From the NCBI GenBank assembly GCA_002104945.1, contig MCFH01000032.1, positions 62,001 through 126,000 on the forward strand: 64,000 nt of DNA, written 5' to 3'. A model generated the notes under the pieces. The model was not told where the DNA came from. It worked only from the letters and a program-made list of their open reading frames with translations, and searched no databases. Below are positions 26,708 through 39,800 of the stretch, in pieces. The first letter of the stretch is position 1. Each line of letters opens with the position of its first letter. Made by a program: the position numbers and the translations under genes. Origin of the DNA: Piromyces finnis. Its lineage: Eukaryota; Neocallimastigomycota; Neocallimastigomycetes; Neocallimastigales; Neocallimastigaceae.

Positions 26708-28935
26708 TTATGCTTCTGTTTCTTCTGGTCTAATGAAGAGCATAATCAAATTAAGAATAATAGCAAGACAAACAAGAGCAAAGATAATGTAAATACCCTT
26801 AGTATTATCTAATGGTTCACGGTTTGGATTTCTTGTAATCTTCATAGCTCTCTTATGATAGACAGATAAGGAATAGATCATGAATAATAAACCAACAAAG
26901 GTATATATAACAGAAGTAATACCGATAAAGTCAAACATAGTATGGGTGAATAATTTGTAACTGGTTTTTGAAACACCGTACATAATAAGAGAAAGTGAAC
27001 AACCAGCTAATAAAATACCAACATTCATATATTGTAAAAAGATTCTTTCATTAGCCATGTGAACCTTTGGTTCGACACGTGTTGGTCTCTTAATCTTTCT
27101 TTCCTTCTTTTTCATTTGACCAATCTTGATTTGAATTTCTGGATTGTTTTCTTCAAGAGTACTTGGATCAAATGGAAGGTATACCTTGGTTGGGGTATTT
27201 TCAATGACGGTTGGAACATGAATTGGTGAACGAATATCAATGTGCATTTGGTTGAACCAGTATGGATTACGTGGAATACGGTGTGGAATTAAAGTTGCAC
27301 AACCGTGACAGAATTTAGAGAATTTTGGAGTTTCTTCGACCAAGTGACTATTTTGAATTTCAGTAACCCAAGCTGGTGGTTCCTGACCAACGTGAGTTTG
27401 TAACTTAACTACAAATTGGTATTGTTTACATTAAAGTGGTGATAATAACAAGCAAAGGCATTGCATGTATATATGGAGGAAGAGTAGTGATAAAATATTT
27501 AAAGTTTTATAATAATCATTGAAAGATATTGTAGATTGGTGGTAGGGGATAGGTAGTGATAGTGACAAAATATTAAAAAATATATATATATTTAAAATCA
27601 TTGTTAAAAACCATCTAAATTTTATTGAAAAAAAAACTATACAAACGATATACTATATTCATATAATAAAGTTTATGTTTTACCTTCAAGAACGGCATAT
27701 GGGAAACGAACAATTTCGTTTTCCTTTAATTCTTCAAATGGCCAGTTAATACCGATATCAGTTCTACGCCAGTTACCCTTGGCTCTACCTTCATCTTCAC
27801 GAATAAAGGTTAATTCTGTATCTAAAGAAATACGTACTCTAGCATCATCTGGTAATTGGAAAGCAGTACGATTATAGAAAGTTCTCATGGTTGGAACTAA
27901 GCGTCTTTCCTTGATAGCCTTTTGGTATTCACGAGAAAGGGTTTCCATTTCAAGTAATTCCTTTTCAGTCTTTTTACCTTCAGCACGAAGTTGACGAATC
28001 TTGTTATCAAGAGTATATTGACCAGCGTTGAAAGCATTAACATTACTTTCATCCATAGCAAATCTTTGCTTTACACTGTTATCACCGGTCCAATCTTCGT
28101 GGTGAGTCTTACGTTCAGCAAAAATTTCCTTGTTATCAACATCACCGTACCAACGGTAACGAATAGCGATAGCTTGATCGGTCTTTAAAAGACGACCCAT
28201 ATATAAACCCATATTACTGTTATCGTAGTAAATAGAAGAAATAGCTGGGTTGTATTTTCTACCGTCCTTTGGCTTGAAAACGTTAATTGGAAGGTGACGA
28301 AGAATGAGAGCCTTTAATTCTGTAACGTAATCAGGGTGAACCCAATACTTGATAGACTTTCTAACAAAGTTTTGGTTACTTAACTTTTTCTTTTCCTTAT
28401 TTAAATCACCAGCATTACGAATCAAATTGTATATAATACTTAATTTGGTTAAAATATCATTAACAACAGTTTTATCTAAGAAAAGGTCAGCCCAAATTTG
28501 TTCCATAGTGTCACTAATTTTTATGTCTAAAACACCACTTTGGGATAAGGCAGCATTAATAGATTCCATTAATCTTCTATGAGAAGCGGTAAATTTTTCT
28601 AAAAGACATAAATCTAAAGTGACAGCTTCAACTTCATCTAACATATATTTCCAGTAATTTGGTCCAGATAAAATTTGACCATTTACTTCTACTCTTCTGT
28701 TATTTTCTTGTTGAACCATAGTTTCGTATTCACCAACAGCAGCATGTAATCTTTCTAATACTGCTTTTATAAAAGTAATTGGTTTACGAAAATGACTATG
28801 TAATTGTTTAAGAATATCTTGTGGTTGAGCAGCACGGCCATCGTAACCGATAGCTCTTTCTAAAGAATCTTGATCGGTATAATAAGATTCCCACTTGTTA
28901 ATCTTACAATATTCAAATTCTTTCATAAAAGGCAT
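26708..28935 (-). CDS. VTC4: SPX-VTC polyphosphate polymerase, VTC4 type
   Basis: Two exons, 28935-27684 and 27408-26708, join in phase through a GTAAAA donor and TGTAG acceptor into 650 residues. The junction restores FPYAVLEVKLQTHVGQEPP, a hallmark of the VTC catalytic tunnel with its Lys (residue 419). An N-terminal SPX region (1 to about 165) starts MPFMKEFEYCKINKWESYY rather than the usual MKFG. The VTC domain (about 190-480) shows RYRWYGD, FAERKTHHEDWTG and NRTAFQLPDDARVRISLDTE, holding the Arg and Lys residues that bind the polyphosphate chain. The C-terminal DUF202 region (about 525-645) begins at RVEPKVHMANERIFLQ and has three membrane helices. VTC4 makes polyphosphate from ATP and moves it into the vacuole. 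Catalytic residues appear complete, but the lysine cluster of the SPX helix is not recognisable. The acidic linker of yeast Vtc4 is absent, so the protein is shorter than the yeast one (721). Confidence 0.93.
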
Positions 28936-28997
28936 GTTGACTAAATTTTATATATATCTATAAATAAGTTGGTACTATTACCGATGTTTGAATAGAA

Positions 28998-29255
28998 ACA
29001 AAATGAAAGAATGATTAAAAATTATTGTAATAATGTTGAAAGCATGTTGAAACAAAGTTGGAAAATTTTGAAAAAATGTTGAAAGAGCGTTGAAATAATA
29101 ATGAAATAGTATTGAAAGAATGTTGAGAGAACGTTGAAATAATAATGAAATAGTATTGAAAGAATGTTAAAAATTATTGAAAGAACGTTGAAAAAATATT
29201 GAAATAATGTTTGAATGAATATTGAATGAACGTTTGAAATAATGTTGAAAGAATC
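28998..29255. repeat. Imperfect TTGAAA-rich tandem repeat upstream of VTC4
   Basis: Degenerate copies of a GTTGAAAnAATGTTGAAA-like unit occur. The clearest pair starts at about 29088 and 29132 (44-bp spacing) and shares CGTTGAAATAATAATGAAAT. The block lies 60 to 320 bases upstream of the VTC4 start codon, in its promoter or 5' leader. Confidence 0.75.
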
Positions 29256-29728
29256 AAAATAAATATAATTTTATAGTATTATTATATTGTTTTGTTTTTT
29301 TTAATAGCCATGTTATAATTTGATTTATAGTTGTTTAGAAATAAAATATAAAATATTATTCAATATAAAATAAATAGATTGTTGACAAAATTTAAAAACA
29401 TTTATATTGATTTCATATTTAATAATATTTTTATTAAAAGTGATTATTGTACAGAGTATTTGGTATAATAAATAATTTATAATAGAAAAAGTATTATTTA
29501 TTGAAATACAATATTTATATAATTTTTTTCATAAATAGAAATTGATAGAGTTGGTTGGTAGAGTAGGGTTAATGTTTACATTTTTAATAGTTGATTAGTT
29601 AATTATATATATATAAATAAATAATAAAAAAGATTAATAAATTTGCTTTTTTTATTCATTTTTAGATGAATCTTTTTCTTTTTTCTAAACATTCAAAAAG
29701 CATAGAGATTACTTTTTAAATGTTTATT

Positions 29729-29729
29729 C

Positions 29730-29803
<74 letters not shown>
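29729..29803. repeat. TTA microsatellite
   Basis: About 25 TTA units, the longest trinucleotide run in the window. Confidence 0.95.
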
Positions 29804-29807
<4 letters not shown>

Positions 29808-32800
29808 TATTTCTATTCATGTTGTTGTTGTTATTATTATTTTTAATAGTATTGTAATACTATTTTTTTTTTATAAAAACATAAAACATTTATATATATA
29901 AAAAAGGTACATTACTTGTCAAAATAATATGATGATTGTTTATTTTTATTTATTTTTTACTTTTTATTTTTATTTTTTTTTACTCTTTTTTCCCCTTCCT
30001 TTCTTCCTTTTTCTTTACACACAAATATACTTTTTATAAAATTAAGTATTTTTTTTTTAAAATCTGATTGATTTTTGATGAATAAAAGTGTATAAATAAA
30101 AAACGAAAAAAAATAAAAAAATTAATTTTATTTTGAAAAAGATAAAAAAATTTCTGGAAAAAAAAAAATTTTTTTTTTTATATAAAATTAAAAATAATTA
30201 CGAAATTTTATTTTTAATTAATTTTTTTTTTTTTTTTGGCCAAACGATCAATACCACCACCAAGAAAAGAAGTGCTTCCATTCATGGCATCATTCATAGC
30301 ATCATTCATGGTATGATGAATACTAAAAGGAATGAATCAATGGTATGGTACTAAAAAGCATCAACGATTGATGATGGTTTATCAAGTTCTTTTACTTATC
30401 CTATTCATTCCCTATTATTTATTTATTCATTCATTCACTTAACCTTTTTATTTATTTATTCAATTATTTTAGGCATTCCCTAGTATTTATTTATTTATTT
30501 TATTATTGGTTCATTCATTCAATTATTTAGGCATTCAATTATATTTATTTATTTAATTTATTATTGGTTCATTCATTGATATTTTTTAGTATTATTAAGT
30601 TTTCTTAATTAATTAAATGATGAAGCATTATATAATAATTGCATAATCATTTATCAAAAAACCATTTAAACTTCGATTCATTTTAGGATGATACTCAAAA
30701 AAGAAATAGAAATTAATATATTATTAAGTATACTCTATTCAATTAAATAATAAATAAACTCTATTTATTAAATTATATTCAATTTATATTATAATTAAAT
30801 TTTATTGATGACATGATTTATTATTCTTGGAAAATGTTACCTCCTATCCTTTTATTATAAATTAAACTTTTTTCATACAAACTAAATACAATAATAAAAA
30901 ATTAAATGGCTATAATATTATTGTCATATATTATAATATATGGTAAATAGAGTATTTAATTGAACGATGTAAACCATGATAATAGCAATAATTAATATAT
31001 ATTATTTAATATATATTTATATTAAAATATATATTACAATCGATTGGATAAAAAATTAATTCATTAAACTTTTTAATTTAAAATCTTAAAAAATTAATAA
31101 TTAATTTTAATATATTATAATATATCGGTATTATATGGTGAGTAAATTTATTTCTGACATTTTTAATAGAGAAAAGTTTAATCAATAAATAAATTTAATG
31201 AATTAAAAATAGCTCAACCATGAATAATTTAATTTAGCGTATATAAATATATCAAAATACAATGTATTTTTATATATGAAATATTTAAATAAATTATATT
31301 AATAGCAATAAAATAATAATTAATTCTTTCTTATATAAAAATAAATGAATCCTTTGGGATTCAATTTTATAGTGTTGTTGTTGGTTGATAGGATTTCAAC
31401 TTGCCAGAAAAAAACTCATACCACTCCCTTTAACCACACCTTTCCTTTTTCATACCAGCATTTTTGGTTTTATCATTATAATGGCCCAGTTGTTTATACC
31501 ACCAATGGAAATTGTACTATTGAGATTGAATAAACTACGAAATGGTAAATGAATATTTTTTTTAACCTATCGTCTGGGAACACATCATCCTTTCCTTCTT
31601 TTTAGTATTTCCAAGCATGCCTAAGTATTATTCTAAAAAAAATTAAAGTTTAAAAAAATGACTTTAAATGATAAATTATTATTCATTTTTTGTCAATTTA
31701 AAAATTAATATAAATAAATAAAGTTTAAAGGATTGGTTTAAACTGCACGAAACCAACATTTGGCCATTCATTCATCCTTTTTATATGCTTTAGAAAGAAT
31801 ATCAAAAAAAAGTTTTATATTTCATTTTAATAATAAAATCCTTTACTTTTTTTTTTTTGTTTTATGCCTTTCTCTTTTCCTTTTAACAGCAGGTTAAAAC
31901 AGAGATGTCAAGTGTAGGAAAACGGTTGCTTTTTTTTTAAATTTTTTAATTTTTTTGATTTGCTTGTTTCTAATTTATTTAAAAATAGTAAAAACATTTT
32001 TAATTTATTTTTAATTTATATTTAATATAAATTGAGATTTTTAATATATTTTATATTTATTAAAGTTACGTCATGAAAAAATGTTTTTTTTTAGTTTTTT
32101 GACAAAAAAAAAAAAAAACACCAACAATTGACACACACACACACACATAATATAAAAAGTATCTTTCAACAAAGGGTGTTTAAAAGAAAAAAAGTTGGCA
32201 TAGAAATAAAATAGTATTTTTAAAGATTTGTTTATAAAATAGAATGACATAGTATGGATTTTTAATATTGATTTCTAATGGTAAAAAAAATGTTGAAATC
32301 AATATTACAAATTAAATTTGTAAAGAATCAAACTTTAATCATTAATAAAAGGTATATAAAAAAATGAAAATAGCAAAAAGTTTTAGCAAGCAATAAAACA
32401 ATATTATGAAAAAAAATAAAAGTTTAGCCAGGATATTGAATCTTTTTTTATAAAAAAAAATACTATAAAATAGCTTTTTTCATACTAATAATAATAATTG
32501 AATTATTGTTGTGGTTGTTGCTGTTGCTATTATTTCTTCCTTACCTTCTTTTTGCTACTTTATTATAAAAAATAAAAATGGCAATTTTTTTAATTTATTT
32601 TTCATGTCATCTTTTAAGGATGCCTTTTGTGTAATATTTAAAAAATGTGGCGCACTTTAATAATTAAGAGGCAAAAAAAAAAAAAAAAAGAACCAACCAA
32701 ACATTTTTTTCTGCCTACAATAAACAACAAAAATAAAACTTGTCAAAATGACACTTTTTGTCGTTACATGTAGTAGTAGAATAGTAGTAGAATAGTAGTG

Positions 32801-33639
32801 GAATAGTGGTTTAATGAAGACTTTTATGTTTTATCAATTCTCTTTGAATATTATTATTCTTAATAGCAAAAAAAAAACTTGCCTATTTTTCCCAAAAAAA
32901 AACAATTTTTTATTAAAAATATTCATTATTTGGAGACAATTTTTTTTTACTTACCAATAAAACAATAGGTTAAAAATTTTGAAAATGAAAAAGGACACTT
33001 TTTGAAAGAAAGAAAGAAAAGGAGTGATGGTTATTACGAAAATAGCTAAATCCGATATAGTAAGGTTAAAAGGTTAAAAAAAATGATAATGATGATAACA
33101 ATTATTAATATTAATGAATTTGTTATTTCATCACTCAACCTTTACTACTACTAAATCTACCAAATAATAATGAAAAAAAAAGAGTATTGTTAAAAAATTA
33201 GTATGATCAAATCTATTCAATATTTTTCTTTCTCAATAAACATTATAAAAAAAAATACTTTTTTAACACAAAATAAATTTTTATTATGTTATGTTAAAGA
33301 TGTTTTTGTTGTTATAATAATATATATGTTATGGTATTATAGTATTATGAATAATGTTACAATGATATATTATCTATACTTAGATTTTTGTTATTATTAT
33401 ATAATAAACATATTATAGTGTTAATAATGTGCTTTATATTAATCGATATCATTATAATAATATAATAATGTAATATTATAAGGTTCATGTAGAAATAGAT
33501 ATAATTTTATTATAATAATAGGATTAAGTCACACTATTATCCGTTATGATCTTATTATGATAATGATGCTATATTACTTGATTATTATTTATTCTTATTT
33601 ATTACTATTACTGTTATTGATTCTTTGATGAATAACATT

Positions 33640-34290
33640 CAACTAGGTGTAAAAATAGTATAGATCCTTTGATGAATAACATATTTTATAGTGTGATATA
33701 TTATTAGTCAACTAGATGTAAAAATAGTATAGATCCTTTGATGAAAAACATATTTTATAGTGTGATATATTATTAGGTGTAAAAATAGTATAGGATCCTT
33801 TGATGAATAACATATTTTATAGTGTGATATATTATTAGGTGTAAAAATAGTATAGATCCTTTGATGAAAAACATATTTTATAGTGTGATATATTATTAGG
33901 TGTAAAAATAGTATAGATCCTTTGATGAATAACATATTTTATAGTGTGATATATTATTAGGTGTAAAAATAGTATAGATCCTTTGATGAATAACATATTT
34001 TATAGTGTGATATATTATTAGGTGTAAAAATAGTATAGATCCTTTGATGAATAACATATTTTATAGTGTGATATATTATTAGGTGTAAAAATAGTATAGA
34101 TCCTTTGATGAATAACATATTTTATAGTGTGATATATTATTAGGTGTAAAAATAGTATAGATCCTTTGATGAATAACATATTTTATAGTGTGATATATTA
34201 TTAGGTGTAAAAATAGTATAGATCCTTTGATGAATAACATATTTTATAGTGTGGTATATTATTAGGTGTAAAAATAGTATAAATTTTCTA
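33640..34290. repeat. 61-bp minisatellite, about ten copies
   Basis: The unit runs AGGTGTAAAAATAGTATAGA then TCCTTTGATGAATAACATAT and then TTTATAGTGTGATATATTAT plus T. The inner copies from about 33770 to 34260 are almost identical, differing by single bases (AATAACA or AAAAACA; one GGATCC; one GTGGTATA). The first two copies at 33640-33770 are diverged and carry an extra AGTCAACTAGATG. No spacers, no adjacent genes and no reading frame explain it. Confidence 0.95.
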
Positions 34291-36820
34291 TAAATCATAT
34301 CTATCCGTTAGTCGTGTTGAAAGTTACATATTATTATATCATCCTATATCATCATCCTATACCTAATTAATATCTTTGTCCATAGTTGAATTCTATTATT
34401 AAAAAGGTATAATGTTATTTAAAAGAGTCATAATTTTATCCATTTGTTAATAACTAATTTTAGAAAAATTACTTGATTATTACCGTATCACCATAACCAC
34501 CATCACTATAGACGTTTAAATTTCTAAATAATAATTATTATAAATAAAATAAAGATGCTGATATTACACTAACTATCGATAAATCAATGGGAATAAATTA
34601 AAGAAAATCTTTATAAATATCATTAATACGCGTATAAAGTCAATGGCCTTTTATTAAAAGTTTTTACAGCAACTCATTCTACATTTTACATTATTAATTT
34701 AATTACATTACATTAAATAATTTTATTAAAATTTTCATATGATTTTTTTATTTAATTTTTATTAATTCAGCTATATTCCACAAAATGACTAGATGTATTA
34801 TCAGTAATTATTAGTATAAATTAGAGACCTGTACGAAATATCCTTTTATAACTAAACTATAAGAAATATTATTAATTATTATTAAACATTATTATTATTA
34901 ATGAAATATATGTTCAACATTTTTATTATTTATTAATATACCTTCAAGATACATTTATTATTGTTACTGCCTTTTTTTTTTTTTTTTTTGATTTATCTGT
35001 CCTATAAAAATTAAAGATTTATCCTTTTTCTTTTATCATTTATTGATTTAAAATTATACATTTATTTATATTTATTTATCATTCATTTATTTATAAATAG
35101 ACATTTATTTATTTCTATTTTATTTATTCATTGATTTATGAGTACACATTTATTTATATTTATAGGATACATTCATTGATTTATAAAAGATTATCATAAT
35201 AATCCTTTTTTATCTTTTCCACATTTATGTACATTAATATACATTAACGTATATTTATGTACAATATTTATCCTTTTATATACTATTATAACGTAATGTA
35301 ATGTATTTAATTTAAAGATTTTTAACTTGGTCCAATACCTGAAGGGTTTTCTGAAAAAGGTGGTATGATTTTTTTCTTCCAAATGGAATTAAATAATTCA
35401 ATAGAATAGATTATAATGTAATATATTATTTTCATATATTATTTAATTAAGATGTTAATTTGTTTTAATAATTGCGAAATCAATGGAAAAAAAGGAAAAT
35501 GTTGAAGTTTTACGAATGAAATGGAAAAAAAAATTAAAAAATTAAATTTAATTTTTTATTATTAATATTCTTTAAATACCTGGTTAGGTCAACCACATTT
35601 TTTTTAGGTAAGGCAGAGGACAACCACATTTCATTTATTTAAAAAAGAATTAAAAAATTTATTAAATAAAATTTTATTTTTTTTTTTTATTGCCTTTCAT
35701 TTTATAAATCGTAAAAGTAAGCATTTATGTAAATAATCTTTTTTTTAAAAAAAAAAAAAAAAAAATTAATAATAATAATATAAAATAAAGTGAAAAAAAA
35801 AAAAAAAGACATTTAATCAATTGAAATGAAAGAAATTTGTGTATAAAAACTCTAAAGTCAATAAATGAAATATTAATAAATATTAATTGAAATTAACAAG
35901 AATTCTTATTTAGCCATTTAAAATTTTTAATAAAATAAATCCATATACAAAAAAATAATAACAATCAAAACTGTAAGCTTTTTCATTTATTTGTATAATG
36001 TATTATATTATATTATATTTTTATTTATATATTGCTTATTCTTTATAATGGTTAATTTGGTAAAAGTAGATATATTAAAAAAAAAAAAAGAATTAAATTA
36101 AAACATCAAAAATACTATTAATGAACATTTTTTTTTTTTTTCAAAAAAAAAAAACTTTATTAAAATAAAGAAATATAAAGATTAACCCTTTTTATTATCT
36201 TATAATTATAAAACTTTTATTATTCATTATTAAATTTGTAAATGTAAAATATTAATAAAAAATAATCTGAAATAATCTTAATAAACTTTTAGATTGTTTT
36301 CTTTTTATATATAAAAAGAGAATATAAATCTTTTCAATCTTAAAATATATTATATTTAAATATATTGTTTTTATCAATAATATATCAATCTTTTTAAAAT
36401 TCATATCCTAAAATATATTGAATTAGTTTTATCAATATAAAAAATATTTAAATAATATTTTCATTTATTTTCATTTATTAATTATTCTTTTTTTTTAATT
36501 TTATATAACACATTATTATCATGTAATATATATTTATATAGAAATTAAAAAAATATATGAAAAAAGTTATGGAATAAAGTTAATATGATATTTTGATAAT
36601 CAAAATTTAAAATTTCAAAATTTCAAAAAAATAAAAAAAAATAAAAGAAAACAAAATATTAAATAAACGACAAATTTCAAATTCCATCTCAATAAAATAA
36701 AATAAAATATCACTATTTTATTATAAAAGAAAAATAGTTAAAACAAAACAAAAAATATAAAAATCTGTATAGTCTTTTTTTTAGTAAAAAAAAAAAAAAA
36801 AGGAAATAAAATTTAAAAAA

Positions 36821-39800
36821 ATGAATATGCTATATTTTGACGATATGCCACTGGATTGGCAATTATCAATGCTAAATAATTCACAAGATGGGGAAAATAA
36901 TGTAAATTTATCATCACTTCAACAAAATCAAAATAATTCACAAAATCAGCCTTCAAAAGAAGAAGCTACGAATTATAAAATGATCGATAATCAACTAAAC
37001 AATTTTTTATTAAATATGGATTTAAAAATGACGGATAATCAATTGGAACATTTCTTATCTAATATGGATCAACCGTTAGTGAATCCTTACCCTCAAGAAC
37101 ATATCGATAATACAACTCAAGGTTTAACATTTCCACCTACAACGATAGTACCTCCTCAATTTTTAGATGCCTCTACACCCGTATCGCATACCAATAATGT
37201 GTTGACAAGAATGAATCATTTACCTGATTTGAATAATATAAATCATACAGAGGTGGCTGTACCTTTATCATCATCGATGAAGCTTGAAACAGAAATACCT
37301 ATCAATTATATCCATGAGCATCATCATCAACAACAACAGCAGCAGCAGCAGCAACAACAACAATTGTTACAACAATTACTTCATCATAAATTAAATTCGA
37401 TACCAGCAGGTACAGATTTGAATTCTGTCAACTATGCATCCCTCATCTACAATAATAATTTGATAAATAATACTAGCCATGATACTGCCATTGGTGGTGA
37501 TGCTTCTGTCGGTGTGAAAAGAAAAGAATCGATACCCGATGTCCCTCTTCTAAACCCAAATACAAATAAAAAAATGAAAAAAATACCTGAAGGATTGGCA
37601 ATGACTCAACCCTCACACCCATATGTCCTACCAACGACAGAGGTTGCCTCATCCACTTCAAATACCATCTCAACTCCTCATCCAAATATGGATTTACATG
37701 TAAATAACTATCCTAATAATTTACAACAAATACCATCCACTTCCCTTCATCAAAATCATGGACTATTTCAATATTTAAATGATATTAAAAATAAAGAAAA
37801 TCCTACCACCACCCCCAACAGTGCCTCACTCCCCACAGCTATCAATTCAAATGTAGATATGAATAATATTTTAAGCACCCTCATTGCAAATTCTCATCAA
37901 AATATGAATTCAGTGATGGCATCCCAAGATACTTTAAATAGAATACCAGAAACAACAGCTGCTGCCACTTCCTCACAACGAAAGAACGGTATTTTACCAA
38001 CCTTAAATACACCTAATAAAGCTGAATCTGATTACTTACACCTCCTTAATACCACCACCCAATCAAAAAAAGGAAAAACGAAAGAAAAAGAGTCAAAAAC
38101 AACGCTTGTGTCACCAAATCTAATTCATATGCCAGCACCGCTCAGTCAACCTTCTGTTCAATCTCAAGAACTACATCAAACAACATCATCTCAATGTCAA
38201 TCCTTTATTCCAGTAACAACCACCTTACCATCCCCAACAGAGGGTCAACCCATGACGGCACATCCAGCATCATCAATAAAATCCCCATTAATTCAGGATG
38301 TCTCAAAAGGTGATGGTAAGGAAGGTAATATCACAGATACCACCACCACATTATTAAGAAAAATTAAAATTGAAGAGTCTGGGTCAAAAAGCAAAAACGC
38401 TATTCACGATGTCACAGGAAAAGCAAAAACTTCACCTACCTCTGTGACCTCCACTGTAACCAATCCACCCCCAAACTACCTATTAAATGCTAATACACCT
38501 ACACCATCTTCGTCTACGCTACCTACAAGTTCCACATCAAATACAAAATTAAACAATGTCAGTTGGGTTAAAACCCAGGAAAAGGGGGAAATGAAAATGG
38601 CTATTTCGAGATTAAAAGTCAAAGATCCTGTTGTTCCTGCCATTCCATTACAAGTCATTAAACATCAAAAAAAGGTAGCCCATAACGCCATTGAACGTCG
38701 GTACAGAAATAATATTAATGATCGTATCAAACAGCTTCAAGATGTTATCCCGGCCCTTCAATACACCAAAAATATTAAAGAAAAAGAAAAGAGTCAAAAG
38801 GAAAAAGGTGGTGGTGATGATGACGTGGTCAAGATTGATGAATCCTTAATTATTGATGGTATCCCAGCAGCTAGAAAATTAAATAAAGCCACTGTATTAA
38901 AATCAGCAACAGATTATATTGTTCACTTGAAAAAGACGAGTACAAATCTAAAGGAAGAAAATAAACGTCTTTTAGACTTTATTAAAAAGATGGGTGGAGA
39001 AGAAATGGTGAATCAATTTGCTGTGGAAAATAGTGATCTCTATGAAGATAAAAATACACAAGAAAATGCCCAGGGAACCTCCACAGCCAAAGAAAAGGAT
39101 AAAAAGAAGGAAAAAGGTAAAAAAGCAAAACAAACGAAACCTGTCCAAGAAGCCAGTCCACCTCATATATATTCTTCGGATTCTCCTTCTCCAACGCATA
39201 TCAATTCATCTTCTTCTGCCTCCTCGACTTCAAATGAAGAGGACACTACCATGTTGGAAGTTCTTGCTGGTGAAAGAGAAAATCAACAAAATAATATAAA
39301 CTTTAATTCTAATTCAACATTTACTACCATGATGGCTTCCTTACTTTTGTTCACCGTAGGATTATTTGAATACGGTTCCTATCTTAATAATACTACCGAT
39401 ACCCTACATCAATACGAAAATTATGATGTGGGTAGTCAAGGTAAAATTTTATCGGCAAGATCCGATGAACCTTGGGTTAAGCCATCATCCCCTGTATCAC
39501 AATCCTTTTATCAATATCTCAAGTCAAAACTTGTTAGAATGGATGAGTATGTTTTTTTTTTTTTATAGATATAAAACTATAGACACAAATCTATAGTCAA
39601 AAACCTATAGTCATAAACCTATAGTCAAAAACCTATAGGCATAAATCTATAGTCAAAAACCTATAGGCATAAATCTATAGTCAAAAACCTATAGGCATAA
39701 ATCTATAGGCATAAATCTATAGGCATAATTGTTATAGTTTTAAAAAAATAAACATAATTTATTAATATTTTTTAAAAGGACATATTCTAATCTTTTATTT

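Larger units (their letters stand above)
28936..36820. other. 7.9-kb gene-free spacer between divergent VTC4 and SREBP genes
   Basis: This is the shared upstream region of two divergent genes. It holds an imperfect 44-bp repeat next to VTC4, a TTA microsatellite, a two-copy repeat of about 60 bp near 30460-30580, a 61-bp minisatellite at 33.6-34.3 kb and otherwise TA-rich DNA. Gene-like scraps appear at 30218-30318 (minus) and 31345-31533 (plus) but cannot be linked into a gene. Confidence 0.6.

Noticed and set aside
33640-34290. CRISPR-like regular repeat
   Set aside because: The copies are directly abutting with no unique spacers, and the host DNA is eukaryotic; it is a minisatellite.
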